Shown here in pieces: positions 1 to 8,414 of a DNA stretch of 64,000 bases. The stretch lies in assembly GCF_030014915.1 (NCBI RefSeq), contig NZ_JAGIXS010000004.1, forward strand, positions 330,401-394,400, written 5' to 3'. Under the pieces are notes generated by a model that saw nothing but the letters and a program-made list of their open reading frames with translations, was not told the origin of the DNA and did not search any database. Numbering within the stretch: the stretch's first letter is position 1; each line of letters starts with the position of its first letter. The translations under genes were made by a program, and so were the position numbers. The stretch is from Pelomonas sp. V22. Lineage in GTDB: Bacteria > Pseudomonadota > Gammaproteobacteria > Burkholderiales > Burkholderiaceae_C.

Positions 1-672
1 GCGCGCCGGGCTGGCGGCCGAGGCGCCACTCTCGCGCACCGGCACGGCCACGCAGTTGAGGCCTTCGACGAACTCCTGGTCGTCCACCGCATAGCCCTGG
101 CGGCGGATGCGGGCCAGCTCGGCTTCCAGTTGCTCGCGGCTGTGCAGGGTGCTGGTGGTGTGGCGGGTCAGGGCGAGGCCGGCCAGCAATTGCTGACGCT
201 GGCGCGCTGGCGCGAACGCGAGGAAGAGCTTGCCGCTGGCCGAGCAATGCAGCGGCACGCGGGTGCCGGGCTTGAGCTCCAGGCGCAGCGGAAAGGCCGT
301 CTCCACGCGGTCCAGGTAGATCACCTCGGCGCCCGACAGCGCCGTGAGGTTGCAGCTCTCGCCGATGTCGGCCACCAGGGCCCGCAGCACCGCATGGCGC
401 ACACCGGCCTGGGCACTGCCCGACAAGGTGGCCTCGGCCAGCGCCCGGGCGCGGCCCGCCAGCGCATAGCGGCGGCCATCGGGCTCGCGCTGCAGCCAGC
501 CGCCCGCTTCCAGCTGCTGCAGCATGCGGTGCAGCGTGGGCTTGGGCCAGCTGGCTTGCGGCAGCAGCTCCGCGAGGCTTTGCGGCTCGCCGGTGCGGGC
601 CAGCAGCTCCAGCAGCTCGAGCAGGCGCAGCCCGGGGGTGGCATCGGGTTCAGCTTGGGCTTGGGCAGTCAT
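1..672 (-). CDS. IclR-family transcriptional regulator (partial)
   Basis: Reading leftward from an ATG at 672, the protein starts MTAQAQAEPDATPGLRLLEL and runs off the window edge. Residues about 14-75 form an IclR-type winged helix-turn-helix (core SWPKPTLHRMLQQLE). The start of the effector-binding domain follows, with typical IclR wording such as YLDRVETAFPLRLELKPGTR and the SASGKLFLAF segment. IclR proteins usually control an adjacent catabolic operon and often bind the shared divergent promoter. Here the neighbour on the opposite strand is the FMO/BASS/SDR/EamA operon, so it is the likely regulator of that operon; this is inference. The C-terminus is outside the window. Confidence 0.9.
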   Translation of the reverse strand, partial: MTAQAQAEPDATPGLRLLELLELLARTGEPQSLAELLPQASWPKPTLHRMLQQLEAGGWLQREPDGRRYALAGRARALAEATLSGSAQAGVRHAVLRALVADIGESCNLTALSGAEVIYLDRVETAFPLRLELKPGTRVPLHCSASGKLFLAFAPARQRQQLLAGLALTRHTTSTLHSREQLEAELARIRRQGYAVDDQEFVEGLNCVAVPVRESGASAASPAR

Positions 673-744
673 GAATCTCGGAATCCGGGACGAATCTGCA
701 AAACAATCCGAGATGATTATTCCTGCTGGCTAAGCTGCCGACCA
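673..744. promoter_or_regulatory. Divergent promoter region with inverted repeat (candidate IclR operator)
   Basis: The 72-bp gap between the divergent regulator and monooxygenase genes contains ATCTCGGA (675-682) and its exact complement TCCGAGAT (707-714), separated by 24 bp. It is followed by an AT-rich stretch near 715-721. Symmetric sites between an IclR gene and its target operon are typical operators. The assignment is from position and symmetry only. Confidence 0.45.
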
Positions 745-2067
745 ATGAGCGACACCCGAACTTCCATCGCCCTGATCGGCGCCGGCCCCTCCGGCCTCGC
801 GGCTGCCCGCAACCTGCAGAAGGCCGGCCTCGCGTTCCAGGGCTTCGAGGCCTACAGCGATGTGGGCGGCCTGTGGAACATCGCCAACCCGCGCAGCACG
901 GTCTACGAGTCGGCCCACCTGATCTCGAGCAAGCGCATGACCGAGTTCACCGAGTTCCCGATGGACGAGTCGGTGGCCGACTACCCCAGCCACAAGGAAC
1001 TGCAGCGCTACTTCGCGGCCTTTGCCGACAAATTCGGCCTGCGCGATCACTACCATTTCGGCGCACGGGTGCAGCGCGTGGAGCCGGTGGGCAGCGGCCC
1101 GGCGCCGCTGTGGCGCGTCAGCTGGCTCGGGGCCGATGGCAGCGAGCACAGCGCCGAATTCAAGGCCGTGGTGATCGCCAACGGCACGCTGGCCGAACCG
1201 AACATGCCCCGCTTCGAGGGCCACTTCACCGGCGAGCTGCACCACACCAGCGCCTACAAGAGCGCCGAGATGTTCAAGGGCAAGCGGGTGCTGATCGTCG
1301 GCGCCGGCAACTCGGGCTGCGACATCGCGGTGGACGCGGTGCACTACGCCGACAGCGTGGACATCTCGGTGCGGCGCGGCTACTACTTCGTGCCCAAGTA
1401 CGTGTTCGGCAAGCCGGCCGACACGATTGGCGGCAAGCTCACGCTGCCGCCCTGGCTGAAGCAGCGCATCGACAGCCGCATCCTGCAGTGGTTCACCGGC
1501 GACCCGGTGCGCTTCGGCTTCCCCAAGCCCGAATACCGGATGTACGAATCTCATCCGGTGGTGAACTCGCTGATCCTGCATCACATCGGCCATGGCGACG
1601 TGAAGGTGCGGCCCGACATCGCGCGCTTCGAGGGCCAGACCGTGCACTTCAAGGACGGCAGCTCGCGCGGCTACGACCTGGTGCTGGCCGCCACCGGCTA
1701 CCAGCTGCACTACCCCTTCATCAGCCGCGAGCTCTTGAACTGGCAGGGCATGGCACCACGGCTCTACCTGAACATCTTCGCGCCGCGCTTCACGAACCTG
1801 GCCGTGATCGGCATGGTCGAGGCCAGCGGCCTCGGCTGGCAGGGCCGCTACGAGCAGGCCGAGCTGGTGGCGCGCTTCCTGAAGGCCCAGCAGGACGAGC
1901 CGGCCCGGGCCGCCGCCTTCACGGCCAAGATCCAGGGCCCGCCGCCCGACCTCAGCGGCGGCTACCGCTACCTGAAGCTGGAGCGCATGGCCTACTACGT
2001 CAACAAGGACGTCTACCGCCGCACGGTGCGCGCCGAATCGGCGGCCCTGGCCGGAGGCACTGCATGA
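745..2067 (+). CDS. FMO-type flavin-containing monooxygenase
   Basis: The 440-aa protein starts at ATG 745 (MSDTRTSIALIGAGPSGLAA). An N-terminal Rossmann FAD site GAGPSG is followed by a second dinucleotide site for NADPH (VLIVGAGNSGCD). Between them lies FTGELHHTSAY, a match to the FMO signature FxGxxxHxxxY/F. That pattern separates FMOs from Baeyer-Villiger enzymes, which have W after the His. FMOs oxygenate soft nucleophiles (N or S) or sometimes ketones; the substrate here is unknown. The stop overlaps the next ATG (ATGA), so it heads a four-gene overlapping operon. An upstream in-frame extension to about 130 runs through the IclR gene and is not real. Confidence 0.88.
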   Translation: MSDTRTSIALIGAGPSGLAAARNLQKAGLAFQGFEAYSDVGGLWNIANPRSTVYESAHLISSKRMTEFTEFPMDESVADYPSHKELQRYFAAFADKFGLRDHYHFGARVQRVEPVGSGPAPLWRVSWLGADGSEHSAEFKAVVIANGTLAEPNMPRFEGHFTGELHHTSAYKSAEMFKGKRVLIVGAGNSGCDIAVDAVHYADSVDISVRRGYYFVPKYVFGKPADTIGGKLTLPPWLKQRIDSRILQWFTGDPVRFGFPKPEYRMYESHPVVNSLILHHIGHGDVKVRPDIARFEGQTVHFKDGSSRGYDLVLAATGYQLHYPFISRELLNWQGMAPRLYLNIFAPRFTNLAVIGMVEASGLGWQGRYEQAELVARFLKAQQDEPARAAAFTAKIQGPPPDLSGGYRYLKLERMAYYVNKDVYRRTVRAESAALAGGTA

Positions 2068-2990
2068 TCCCGGTCGACGAGGTCCGCCTCAACTTCAATC
2101 CGGCCTCGCTGCAGGCGCTCAATGCGGTGCTGGCCTTCCTGATGTTCGGCATTGCGCTGGACACGCGGGTCGAGGATTTCAAGCGCGTGGCCCGCATGCC
2201 GCTGGCCATGGCCGTGGCCATCGCCGCGCAGTTCCTGCTGCTGCCGGCCATCACCTACGGCCTGACCCTCGTGCTGCAGCCGGCGCCCAGCATTGCCCTC
2301 GGCATGATCCTGGTGGCCTGCTGCCCGCCGGGCAATATCTCCAACATCATCACGCACCGGGCCGGCGGCAATGTGGCGCTTTCGGTGTCGATGACGGCCG
2401 TCTCGAACGCCCTGGCCATCGTCCTGATGCCGCTCAACGTGGCCTTCTGGGGCGGCCTGCATCCGACCGCGGCACCGCTGCTGAAGGCCATTGCGCTGGA
2501 CCCGCGCGAGATGGGCCTGCACATCGTCATCATCATCGGCCTGCCCTTCGTGCTGGGCATGGCCTGCGCGCGACTGCTGCCGGCCTTCACCGACAAGGTC
2601 AAGAAGCCGGCACGCCTGCTCAGCTTCCTGTGCCTCGTGCTCTTCATCGTCGCGGCCATCGCCGGCAACTGGCGCTACTTCCTCGAGTACCTGGGCCTGG
2701 TGCTGGGCGCCGTCGTGCTGCACGACGCCCTGGCCTACGGCCTCGGCTACGGCTGCGCGGCACTGGCCGGGCTGGCGGAGTACGAGCGGCGCGCCATGTC
2801 GGTCGAGGTCGGCATCCGCAATGCGGGCCTCGGCCTCGTGCTGATCTTCGGCTTCTTCGGCGGCCTCGGCGGCATGGCCGTGGTGGCCGGCGCCTGGGGC
2901 TTCCTGGACATCATCATCGGCATGGGCCTGGCGGCCTGGTGGGCCCGACGGCCGGCCGCACGAACGCGCTTCAAGGGCGATATCCAATGA
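2064..2990 (+). CDS. Bile acid:sodium symporter (BASS/SBF) family transporter
   Basis: The 308-aa protein begins MIPVDEVRLNFNPASLQALN and has about nine to ten hydrophobic segments over its whole length. The stretch CCPPGNISNIITHRAGGNVA is the conserved BASS region around the crossed helices that bind Na+ and substrate, and VEVGIRNAGLGLVLIF is the second conserved block. Members carry organic anions such as bile acids, pantoate or keto acids across the inner membrane. It overlaps its neighbours by 4 bp on both sides, so it is translated with the monooxygenase and the SDR. A role in taking up the substrate of that pathway is inferred from context. Confidence 0.88.
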   Translation: MIPVDEVRLNFNPASLQALNAVLAFLMFGIALDTRVEDFKRVARMPLAMAVAIAAQFLLLPAITYGLTLVLQPAPSIALGMILVACCPPGNISNIITHRAGGNVALSVSMTAVSNALAIVLMPLNVAFWGGLHPTAAPLLKAIALDPREMGLHIVIIIGLPFVLGMACARLLPAFTDKVKKPARLLSFLCLVLFIVAAIAGNWRYFLEYLGLVLGAVVLHDALAYGLGYGCAALAGLAEYERRAMSVEVGIRNAGLGLVLIFGFFGGLGGMAVVAGAWGFLDIIIGMGLAAWWARRPAARTRFKGDIQ

Positions 2991-3955
2991 GGGTACTGAT
3001 CACAGGTGCGGACGGTTTTCTCGGCCGCTCGCTCGTGCTGGCGCTGGCCAAGGCCGGCTGCTGCGAATGGCTGGTAGCGCAGGACGTGCGGGAAGTACCG
3101 GCCGAGCGCCGCATGCCTGGCGTGGTCTACGAGCGCCAGGATGTGCGCGATGCCAGCCTCGTGCATGCGCTGCAGCTGCATCGCATCGACACCGTCGTCC
3201 ACCTGGCCTCCATCGTCACGCCGGGCCGCGATTCGAGCCGCGAGCTGGAGTACTCGGTCGATGTGCTGGGCAGCAAGAACGTGCTGCAGGCCTGCGTGGC
3301 CACCGGCGTGCAGCACCTGCTGGTCAGCAGCAGCGGCGCGGCCTACGGCTACCACCCCGACAACCCGGACTGGATCAGCGAGGACCAGGCCTTGCGCGGC
3401 AATGAGAGCTTTGCCTACTCGCACCACAAGCGCCTGGTCGAGGAGATGCTGGCCGAGTACCGCGCCCGCCATCCCGAACTGAAGCAGACGGTGTTCCGCA
3501 TAGGCACCATCCTCGGCGAGCGAGTCGACAACCAGATCACGGCGCTGTTCGAGAAGAAGCGGCTGCTGGCGATACGCGGCAGCGACAGCCCCTTCGTCTT
3601 CATCTGGGACGAGGATGTTTGCGCCGCCTTCCTGCATGCGCTGCAGACCGGCCGCGCCGGGCTCTTCAACCTGGCCGGCGATGGCGCCCTGCCGCTGCGC
3701 GAGATCGCGGCGCGGCTCGGCAAGCCGGTGCTGGACCTGCCGGCAGGCCTCTTGCAGTTCGCCCTTGCCGTGGGCTCGAAGTTGGGCGTCAGCCGCTACG
3801 GGCCTGAGCAGCTGGACTTCCTGCGCTACCGGCCCGTGCTCTTGAACCGGCGCCTGAAAGAGGAGCTCGGCTTCGTGCCCGGCAAGACCAGCGCACAAGC
3901 CTTCGAGGCCTTCGTTGCAGCCCGCGCCGCACAAGGCCGGAAGCTCACGCGATGA
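2987..3955 (+). CDS. NAD(P)-dependent epimerase/dehydratase (extended SDR)
   Basis: The 322-aa protein starts MRVLITGADGFLGRSLVLAL; GADGFLG is the extended-SDR nucleotide-binding glycine motif. The catalytic YxxxK pair is visible as YSHHK after the serine-rich strand LLVSSSGAAYG, so Ser, Tyr and Lys are all present. The family includes sugar-nucleotide epimerases and 3-beta-hydroxysteroid dehydrogenase-like enzymes. Nothing here fixes the substrate. Overlaps of 4 bp on each side couple it to the BASS symporter and the EamA transporter, which suggests a catabolic or modification pathway rather than LPS sugar synthesis. Confidence 0.85.
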   Translation: MRVLITGADGFLGRSLVLALAKAGCCEWLVAQDVREVPAERRMPGVVYERQDVRDASLVHALQLHRIDTVVHLASIVTPGRDSSRELEYSVDVLGSKNVLQACVATGVQHLLVSSSGAAYGYHPDNPDWISEDQALRGNESFAYSHHKRLVEEMLAEYRARHPELKQTVFRIGTILGERVDNQITALFEKKRLLAIRGSDSPFVFIWDEDVCAAFLHALQTGRAGLFNLAGDGALPLREIAARLGKPVLDLPAGLLQFALAVGSKLGVSRYGPEQLDFLRYRPVLLNRRLKEELGFVPGKTSAQAFEAFVAARAAQGRKLTR

Positions 3956-4845
3956 ACACGACGCTCAGCCGCGGCGACGCGCTGCGCATCGCCGCCGTCG
4001 TCGTCATCTGGGGCCTCAATTTCGTCGTGATGAAGCTGGGTCTGCAGGGCCTCTCGCCGATGTTGCTCGGCGCCCTGCGCTTCTGCGTGGCAGCCGCGGC
4101 GCTGCTGGTGATCTGGCGCCGCCCGCCCCTGCCCTGGCGCTATCTGCTGGCCTATGGCCTGGCCCAGGGCGTGGGCCAGTTCGGCCTCTTGTTCACCGGC
4201 CTGCAGCTCGGCATGACGGCGGGCATGGCCTCGGTGGTGATGCAGACCCAGGCCTTCTTCACCCTGCTGCTGGCTGCGCCACTGCTGGGCGAGCCGACCC
4301 GGCGCTCGCAGTGGCTCGGGCTCACGGTGGCCTTGCTGGGCCTCGTCGCCATCGCCTCGGCCCATGGTGAGGGGCCGGGCCAGATGACGCTGATCGGTTT
4401 CCTGCTGACGCTGGGTGCGGCCTTCATGTGGGCGCTTTCGAACCTCGTCGGCCGCTTCGCCGCGCGCCAGGGCGACTACGACCCGGTGGCCTTCATCGCC
4501 TGGAGCAGCCTGGTGCCCATCCTGCCCTTCTGCGCGCTGGCACTCTGGCAGCAGGGGCACGACCCGATCCGCCAGCAGCTCCATGCGATGGACTGGCGCG
4601 CCTGCGCGGCCGTGCTCTACCTGGGCTTGCTGGCCACCCTGCTGGCCTACAGCCTCTGGACGCGTTTGCTCAAGCGCCATGCGGCCAGCCAGATCGTGCC
4701 CTGGTCGCTGCTGGTGCCGGTGGTCGGCCTGCTGGCGGCGGCGGCGGCCTTCGGCGAATGGCCCAGCCCCTTGCAATGGGCGGGCACGGCGGCCGTGCTG
4801 CTGGGGCTGGGCATCAATCAGGGGACAGGTCGGCGACCACGCTGA
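3952..4845 (+). CDS. EamA/DMT-superfamily exporter
   Basis: The 297-aa protein has ten predicted transmembrane helices arranged as two EamA repeats. The opening WGLNFVVMKLGLQG and the second-repeat wording SLLVPVVGLLAAA closely resemble E. coli EamA (YdeD), an O-acetylserine/cysteine exporter, so export of a small polar metabolite is likely. The actual substrate is not determinable. It is the last gene of the overlapping operon begun by the FMO; its ATG overlaps the SDR stop. Confidence 0.87.
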   Translation: MNTTLSRGDALRIAAVVVIWGLNFVVMKLGLQGLSPMLLGALRFCVAAAALLVIWRRPPLPWRYLLAYGLAQGVGQFGLLFTGLQLGMTAGMASVVMQTQAFFTLLLAAPLLGEPTRRSQWLGLTVALLGLVAIASAHGEGPGQMTLIGFLLTLGAAFMWALSNLVGRFAARQGDYDPVAFIAWSSLVPILPFCALALWQQGHDPIRQQLHAMDWRACAAVLYLGLLATLLAYSLWTRLLKRHAASQIVPWSLLVPVVGLLAAAAAFGEWPSPLQWAGTAAVLLGLGINQGTGRRPR

Positions 4846-4874
4846 GGCCCGACGGGTCTATATTGGATCGGACC

Positions 4875-5630
4875 ATGCGCGCGCTGCTCCATGCCCTCCT
4901 CCTCGCCCTGGCACTGGGCCAGGCGCCGGCACGCGCCGAGCAGATCACCCTGGTGGCGGAGAACGACTGGTATCCCTACACGGCCCAGCGCGACGGCCGC
5001 ATCGTCGGCCTGACGGTGGACCTGGTGCGCGCCGCCTATGCAGGCGTGGGCGTGAGCCTGCAGCTGAAGAGCATGCCGTTCGCGCGCTGCATGGCCCTGG
5101 TGGAGCGTGGCGATGAGCTGGGCTGCTTCAACAGCGGCCAGGACCTCAAGCACAGCCAGGACTCCTTCCTGTTCCACGCCACGCCGCTGCTGCTGAACAG
5201 CAATGGCATCTATGCCAAGGCCACGAGCCTGGAAAGCGGTCTCGGGCCGGCAGCGCTGTCGGGCCGGCGCGTGGGCCTGACCCACGGCGCCTCCTACGGC
5301 GACGCGATCGAGGCCAACCAGGCCATCGTCCGCGTGGTGGCGCTCACCGACCTGGCCAATCTGCGCATGCTCACAGCCGGCCGCGCCGACTTCGCCGTGA
5401 TGGATGACCGCGTGTTCGAGCACCTGGAACAAACCAACGCCGGCGAACTTCGCGGCAAGCTCAAGCGGGTGGGCAAGGCTTTCAGCGATCTGCCGATCTA
5501 TGTGGCCTTCTCGAAGCGGCATCCCGAGGCCTCACGCCATGCAGCCCTGCTGGACCGCGGACTTGCGACGTTGAAGGCCACAGGGGAATACCAACGCATC
5601 ATCGATAGCTGGCGCCTTCCGCCCCCCTGA
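4875..5630 (+). CDS. Periplasmic solute-binding-like protein (SBP_bac_3 family)
   Basis: The 251-aa protein starts at ATG 4875 with a signal peptide (MRALLHALLLALALGQAPARA). The mature part begins EQITLVAENDWYPYTAQRDG, the usual opening of family-3 amino-acid-binding proteins, and ends with the GEYQRIIDSW-type C-terminal helix. No permease or ATPase gene is nearby, so it may be an orphan binding protein or sensor. TATTGG (4861-4866) just upstream could belong to its own promoter. It converges on the next gene with a 15-bp gap. Confidence 0.8.
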   Translation: MRALLHALLLALALGQAPARAEQITLVAENDWYPYTAQRDGRIVGLTVDLVRAAYAGVGVSLQLKSMPFARCMALVERGDELGCFNSGQDLKHSQDSFLFHATPLLLNSNGIYAKATSLESGLGPAALSGRRVGLTHGASYGDAIEANQAIVRVVALTDLANLRMLTAGRADFAVMDDRVFEHLEQTNAGELRGKLKRVGKAFSDLPIYVAFSKRHPEASRHAALLDRGLATLKATGEYQRIIDSWRLPPP

Positions 5631-5645
5631 AGAGACTCAACGCCT

Positions 5646-6518
5646 TCAAATCCCGAACCAGAGGTTCTTGCGCGCCAGCGGCGCATTGGTCGGCATCAGC
5701 GGGTTGCTCAGCTTCAGCAGGCGGCGCGCGCGCAGCTGGTAGCGCTCGACGATGTCGCCGAACTGGGCCTGCCAGAGCCGCTCCAGGCTGCCGTCGGCCA
5801 CCAGGGCTTCCATGCCGTGGCTCAGTTGCTCATGCAGCTGCGGCTTGGCGGGTGCGACGAAGAAGTAGAGCGCCGCCGGGTACTGCAGCATCAGGTGCGG
5901 CTCGATCACGAGGCCCTGCGGCCCATGCTCCAGCGCCTCCAGGCCGATCTCCAGCACCGAGCGCGGAAAGTAGTCGAAACGTCCCTCGGCCAGCCAGCCG
6001 AACAGGCTTTCGAAATGCGTGCCGGTCTGCACCCTGAGTCCATTGGCGCGCAGGATGGCGGTGTCGGGCCAGTCGTTCATCTGGCCGGCCTGCAGCACGG
6101 CCAGTTGCTCCAGCGTGTGCACGCCGGCCCAGCGCTCCAGCTCGGCCTTGCGCACCAGCAAGAGCCGCCAGCCGAGCAGGCCGCGGTCCAGCGGGATTCG
6201 CACCGGCAAGAGCTGCTGCTCGCGCTCGGGGTTGGTCATGGTCCAGAACACGTCGAGGCTGGGCTCGGGCCGGGCCAGCTCCAGCAGGGCGCGGCTCTGC
6301 ACCATCACATTGCGGCTCGACTGGATCTCGATCTTCTGGCCACTGCGCTCCAGGGCCAGGCGCAGCAGCAGCAGCACATAGCGGATCTGCGGATCCTGCA
6401 TGGCCTCGTGCTTGGCCACGCGGATGACAAGAGCAGGGTTGCTGTCGGGGGCGGCCCCGGAGGCACCAGAAGCCAGGGCCCCGGCGGCGAGAAGCAGGCT
6501 GCGACGATCCAGGGTCAT
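5646..6518 (-). CDS. Exported solute-binding-like protein
   Basis: The 290-aa protein starts MTLDRRSLLLAAGALASGAS, a signal sequence with a paired-arginine start that could be Tat-type. The mature chain has the two-lobed SBP feel (ALVIRVAKHEA; LEIGLEALEHGPQGLVIEPH). The RNVMVQSRALLELARPEPSL segment resembles family-3-like domains annotated in Burkholderiales as transporter substrate-binding proteins. Its ATG overlaps the stop of the FIST gene (6515-6518), so the two are cotranscribed. Function unknown. Confidence 0.65.
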   Translation of the reverse strand: MTLDRRSLLLAAGALASGASGAAPDSNPALVIRVAKHEAMQDPQIRYVLLLLRLALERSGQKIEIQSSRNVMVQSRALLELARPEPSLDVFWTMTNPEREQQLLPVRIPLDRGLLGWRLLLVRKAELERWAGVHTLEQLAVLQAGQMNDWPDTAILRANGLRVQTGTHFESLFGWLAEGRFDYFPRSVLEIGLEALEHGPQGLVIEPHLMLQYPAALYFFVAPAKPQLHEQLSHGMEALVADGSLERLWQAQFGDIVERYQLRARRLLKLSNPLMPTNAPLARKNLWFGI

Positions 6519-7669
6519 GGTCCCAAGAATACCGACAGCACGCCGGTGTAGCCATAAAGCTGTTGATGGGCAATCTCGCCGCCCGCGAAGAAGCCGACCA
6601 GGGGCACCTCACCGAGCGCATGGCGGACGATGCGTGCCTCGGCCGAGGGGCTGCCGAAATGCGGGCCGCCGCGGCCGGTACAGCTCACGTACACGGCGCC
6701 CAGCATCGCCCGCTCGCCGGCCTGCTCGCGCAGCTCGGCACAGATGCGCACCAGGTCCAGCCGCGCCGCCTCGCGGTTGCGCTGGCAGAAGCTCAGGTGG
6801 TCGCCACGCCGCAGGCCTTCGCTGATGGCCACGCCGTGGCGCGCAGGGTCGATGCCGACCAGGTGGCGCACCATCACCTCGGGCCCCAAGGCATGCGGCC
6901 GCTGGCGCGTGCTGAACTCGCTGCGGCGCAGGCCGGCCAGGGTCTGGCGCAGGCGTGGCAAGGCCTCGCGCCAGTCGTCGGCCTCGGTCAGCACCGGCAG
7001 GGTCAGGTCTTGCAGCAACAGATCCAGTGCCGGCTCGCCGTCCAGCGCCAGCAGCAGGTTGCCGTCACAGTCGCTGACCTCACGCTCCTCGCCCAGCGGC
7101 TGGCAGCCCTGGCTGACGCGCGAAATGATGTCGACGCCGGCACCAAAGGCCACGCCCGAGAGGCCGCCGCGCCAGACGCCGTCGGCGATCTGCAGGCCCG
7201 GCTCGGTGCTCAGGCTGCTGGGCAGGCCGCCGAACAAATAACCATCGGCCGTGTGGCCGGCCATGTCGAGCAGCAGCTCGGGCAGGTCGGGAGCGGTGGC
7301 ATCGGCATGGACTTGCGCCAGCCGCGCCGGCCAGCGCGCGAGCGGCCGAGCGCCGGAGAAAACGCGGAACTGCTCCTGCGGCAGCTCGGCCAGCATCAAG
7401 GCCAGGGCCGGTTCCTCATCGAAGTACTCAGCCTCACCGGCGATCAGGCCGACGGCGCTGCAGCCCACCCAGGCCACGCCCGGCCAGCGCTGCCGGGCCT
7501 CGTCCAGCAGGGCCTCGGCGGCCGGCACGAAGGCCGCACTCAGGTAAAGCCAGCCCAGCGTGGGCTGCAGGCCCGATGTGGCGCGCTGGGCCTCGATCTG
7601 TGCGGCCGCCAGCGCCATCGCCATCTGCGGCAGCGGATGGGTGGCATGGGCGCTGGCAAAGGGCTTCAT
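6515..7669 (-). CDS. FIST domain signal-transduction protein
   Basis: The 384-aa protein starts at ATG 7669 (MKPFASAHATHPLPQMAMAL). It shows the FIST_N core (GVAWVGCSAVGLIAGEAEYF) followed by a FIST_C domain (VYVSCTGRGGPHFGSPSAEA; VPLVGFFAGGEIAH). FIST is a sensory module proposed to bind small ligands such as amino acids. This is a stand-alone FIST with no output domain fused. It overlaps the following solute-binding-like gene by 4 bp, which supports a joint sensing role, and lies 20 bp after phaM. Longer upstream in-frame reading overlaps phaM and was discarded. Confidence 0.85.
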   Translation of the reverse strand: MKPFASAHATHPLPQMAMALAAAQIEAQRATSGLQPTLGWLYLSAAFVPAAEALLDEARQRWPGVAWVGCSAVGLIAGEAEYFDEEPALALMLAELPQEQFRVFSGARPLARWPARLAQVHADATAPDLPELLLDMAGHTADGYLFGGLPSSLSTEPGLQIADGVWRGGLSGVAFGAGVDIISRVSQGCQPLGEEREVSDCDGNLLLALDGEPALDLLLQDLTLPVLTEADDWREALPRLRQTLAGLRRSEFSTRQRPHALGPEVMVRHLVGIDPARHGVAISEGLRRGDHLSFCQRNREAARLDLVRICAELREQAGERAMLGAVYVSCTGRGGPHFGSPSAEARIVRHALGEVPLVGFFAGGEIAHQQLYGYTGVLSVFLGP

Positions 7670-7689
7670 GGCGGCCCGCAACAAGGCTT

Positions 7690-8370
7690 TCAGCGGCGGC
7701 GCGCCGTCGTCTTGGCGGCTGCCTTCTTGGCGGCGGGCTTGCCGGCCAGGCCCTTGGCCACCGTGCTGGCCACGGCGCCGGGCATCGAGGCGGCCTTGCG
7801 CAGCGTCTCGCCGGCGGCGTCGAAGCTCTGCTTGACCATGGCGCCGGCCAGGTTCTTGGCGGCATCGGTGGCCTGGTCTTTCATTGCATTGGCGGCCAGC
7901 TGGGTGAACTGCTGGCTGAGCGCCCCCCACCATTGCATGGGATCGACCGGCGGTGTCTTGGCATCGGCCTTGGTCGCGGGCTTGGCGGCTTCTGCCTTGT
8001 CCTCCACGACCTTCTTGGCGCGTGCCGCAGCCTTGGGCTTGGCCGGCAGGCCGGGGAAAGCCGGCATCTCCGGCATGGGCATCTTGAGGCTGTCGCGCAG
8101 CTCGGCCAGCGGCACGTTCATGGTCTGCAGCGTGGACAGCGTCATACGCTGGACCTCCAGCGCCTGGATGGTGGCGTTCAGCATGCGGGCGTTCTGCTCC
8201 AGCCAGAACTGCACGGTGCGCAGCTCCTCGATGCGCTTGCCCAGCTCCTCCGGGTTCAGCGTGGGCGCCACCCACTGACCGATGCCCGGCAGGGCCGAGC
8301 CGGCGTTCTTGACCAGGCCTTGCAGGAAGTCGAAACCCGGGACGAACTTGGTGAAGCTGGTGTCGGCCAT
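7690..8370 (-). CDS. phaM: PhaM-type polyhydroxyalkanoate granule regulatory protein
   Basis: The 226-aa protein opens MADTSFTKFVPGFDFLQGLV, the hallmark N-terminus of PhaM. PhaM activates PHA synthase and tethers granules to the nucleoid in Ralstonia. The middle is a helical region (LEQNARMLNATIQALEVQRM) followed by an Ala/Lys/Pro linker. The C-terminus is a basic histone-H1-like tail (AGKPAAKKAAAKTTARRR) suited to DNA binding. It implies that the organism makes PHB granules. It stands first in the minus-strand string phaM-FIST-SBP. Confidence 0.88.
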   Translation of the reverse strand: MADTSFTKFVPGFDFLQGLVKNAGSALPGIGQWVAPTLNPEELGKRIEELRTVQFWLEQNARMLNATIQALEVQRMTLSTLQTMNVPLAELRDSLKMPMPEMPAFPGLPAKPKAAARAKKVVEDKAEAAKPATKADAKTPPVDPMQWWGALSQQFTQLAANAMKDQATDAAKNLAGAMVKQSFDAAGETLRKAASMPGAVASTVAKGLAGKPAAKKAAAKTTARRR

Positions 8371-8414
8371 GCGCGCTGTCTCCGCTTTGAAGAGGGTGAG
8401 CGCATCCTACGCGC

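Noticed and set aside
130..744. N-terminal extension of the flavin monooxygenase by about 200 codons
   Set aside because: The extension overlaps the IclR gene, is Gln/Ala-rich and has no similarity to monooxygenases. The Rossmann start fits ATG 745.
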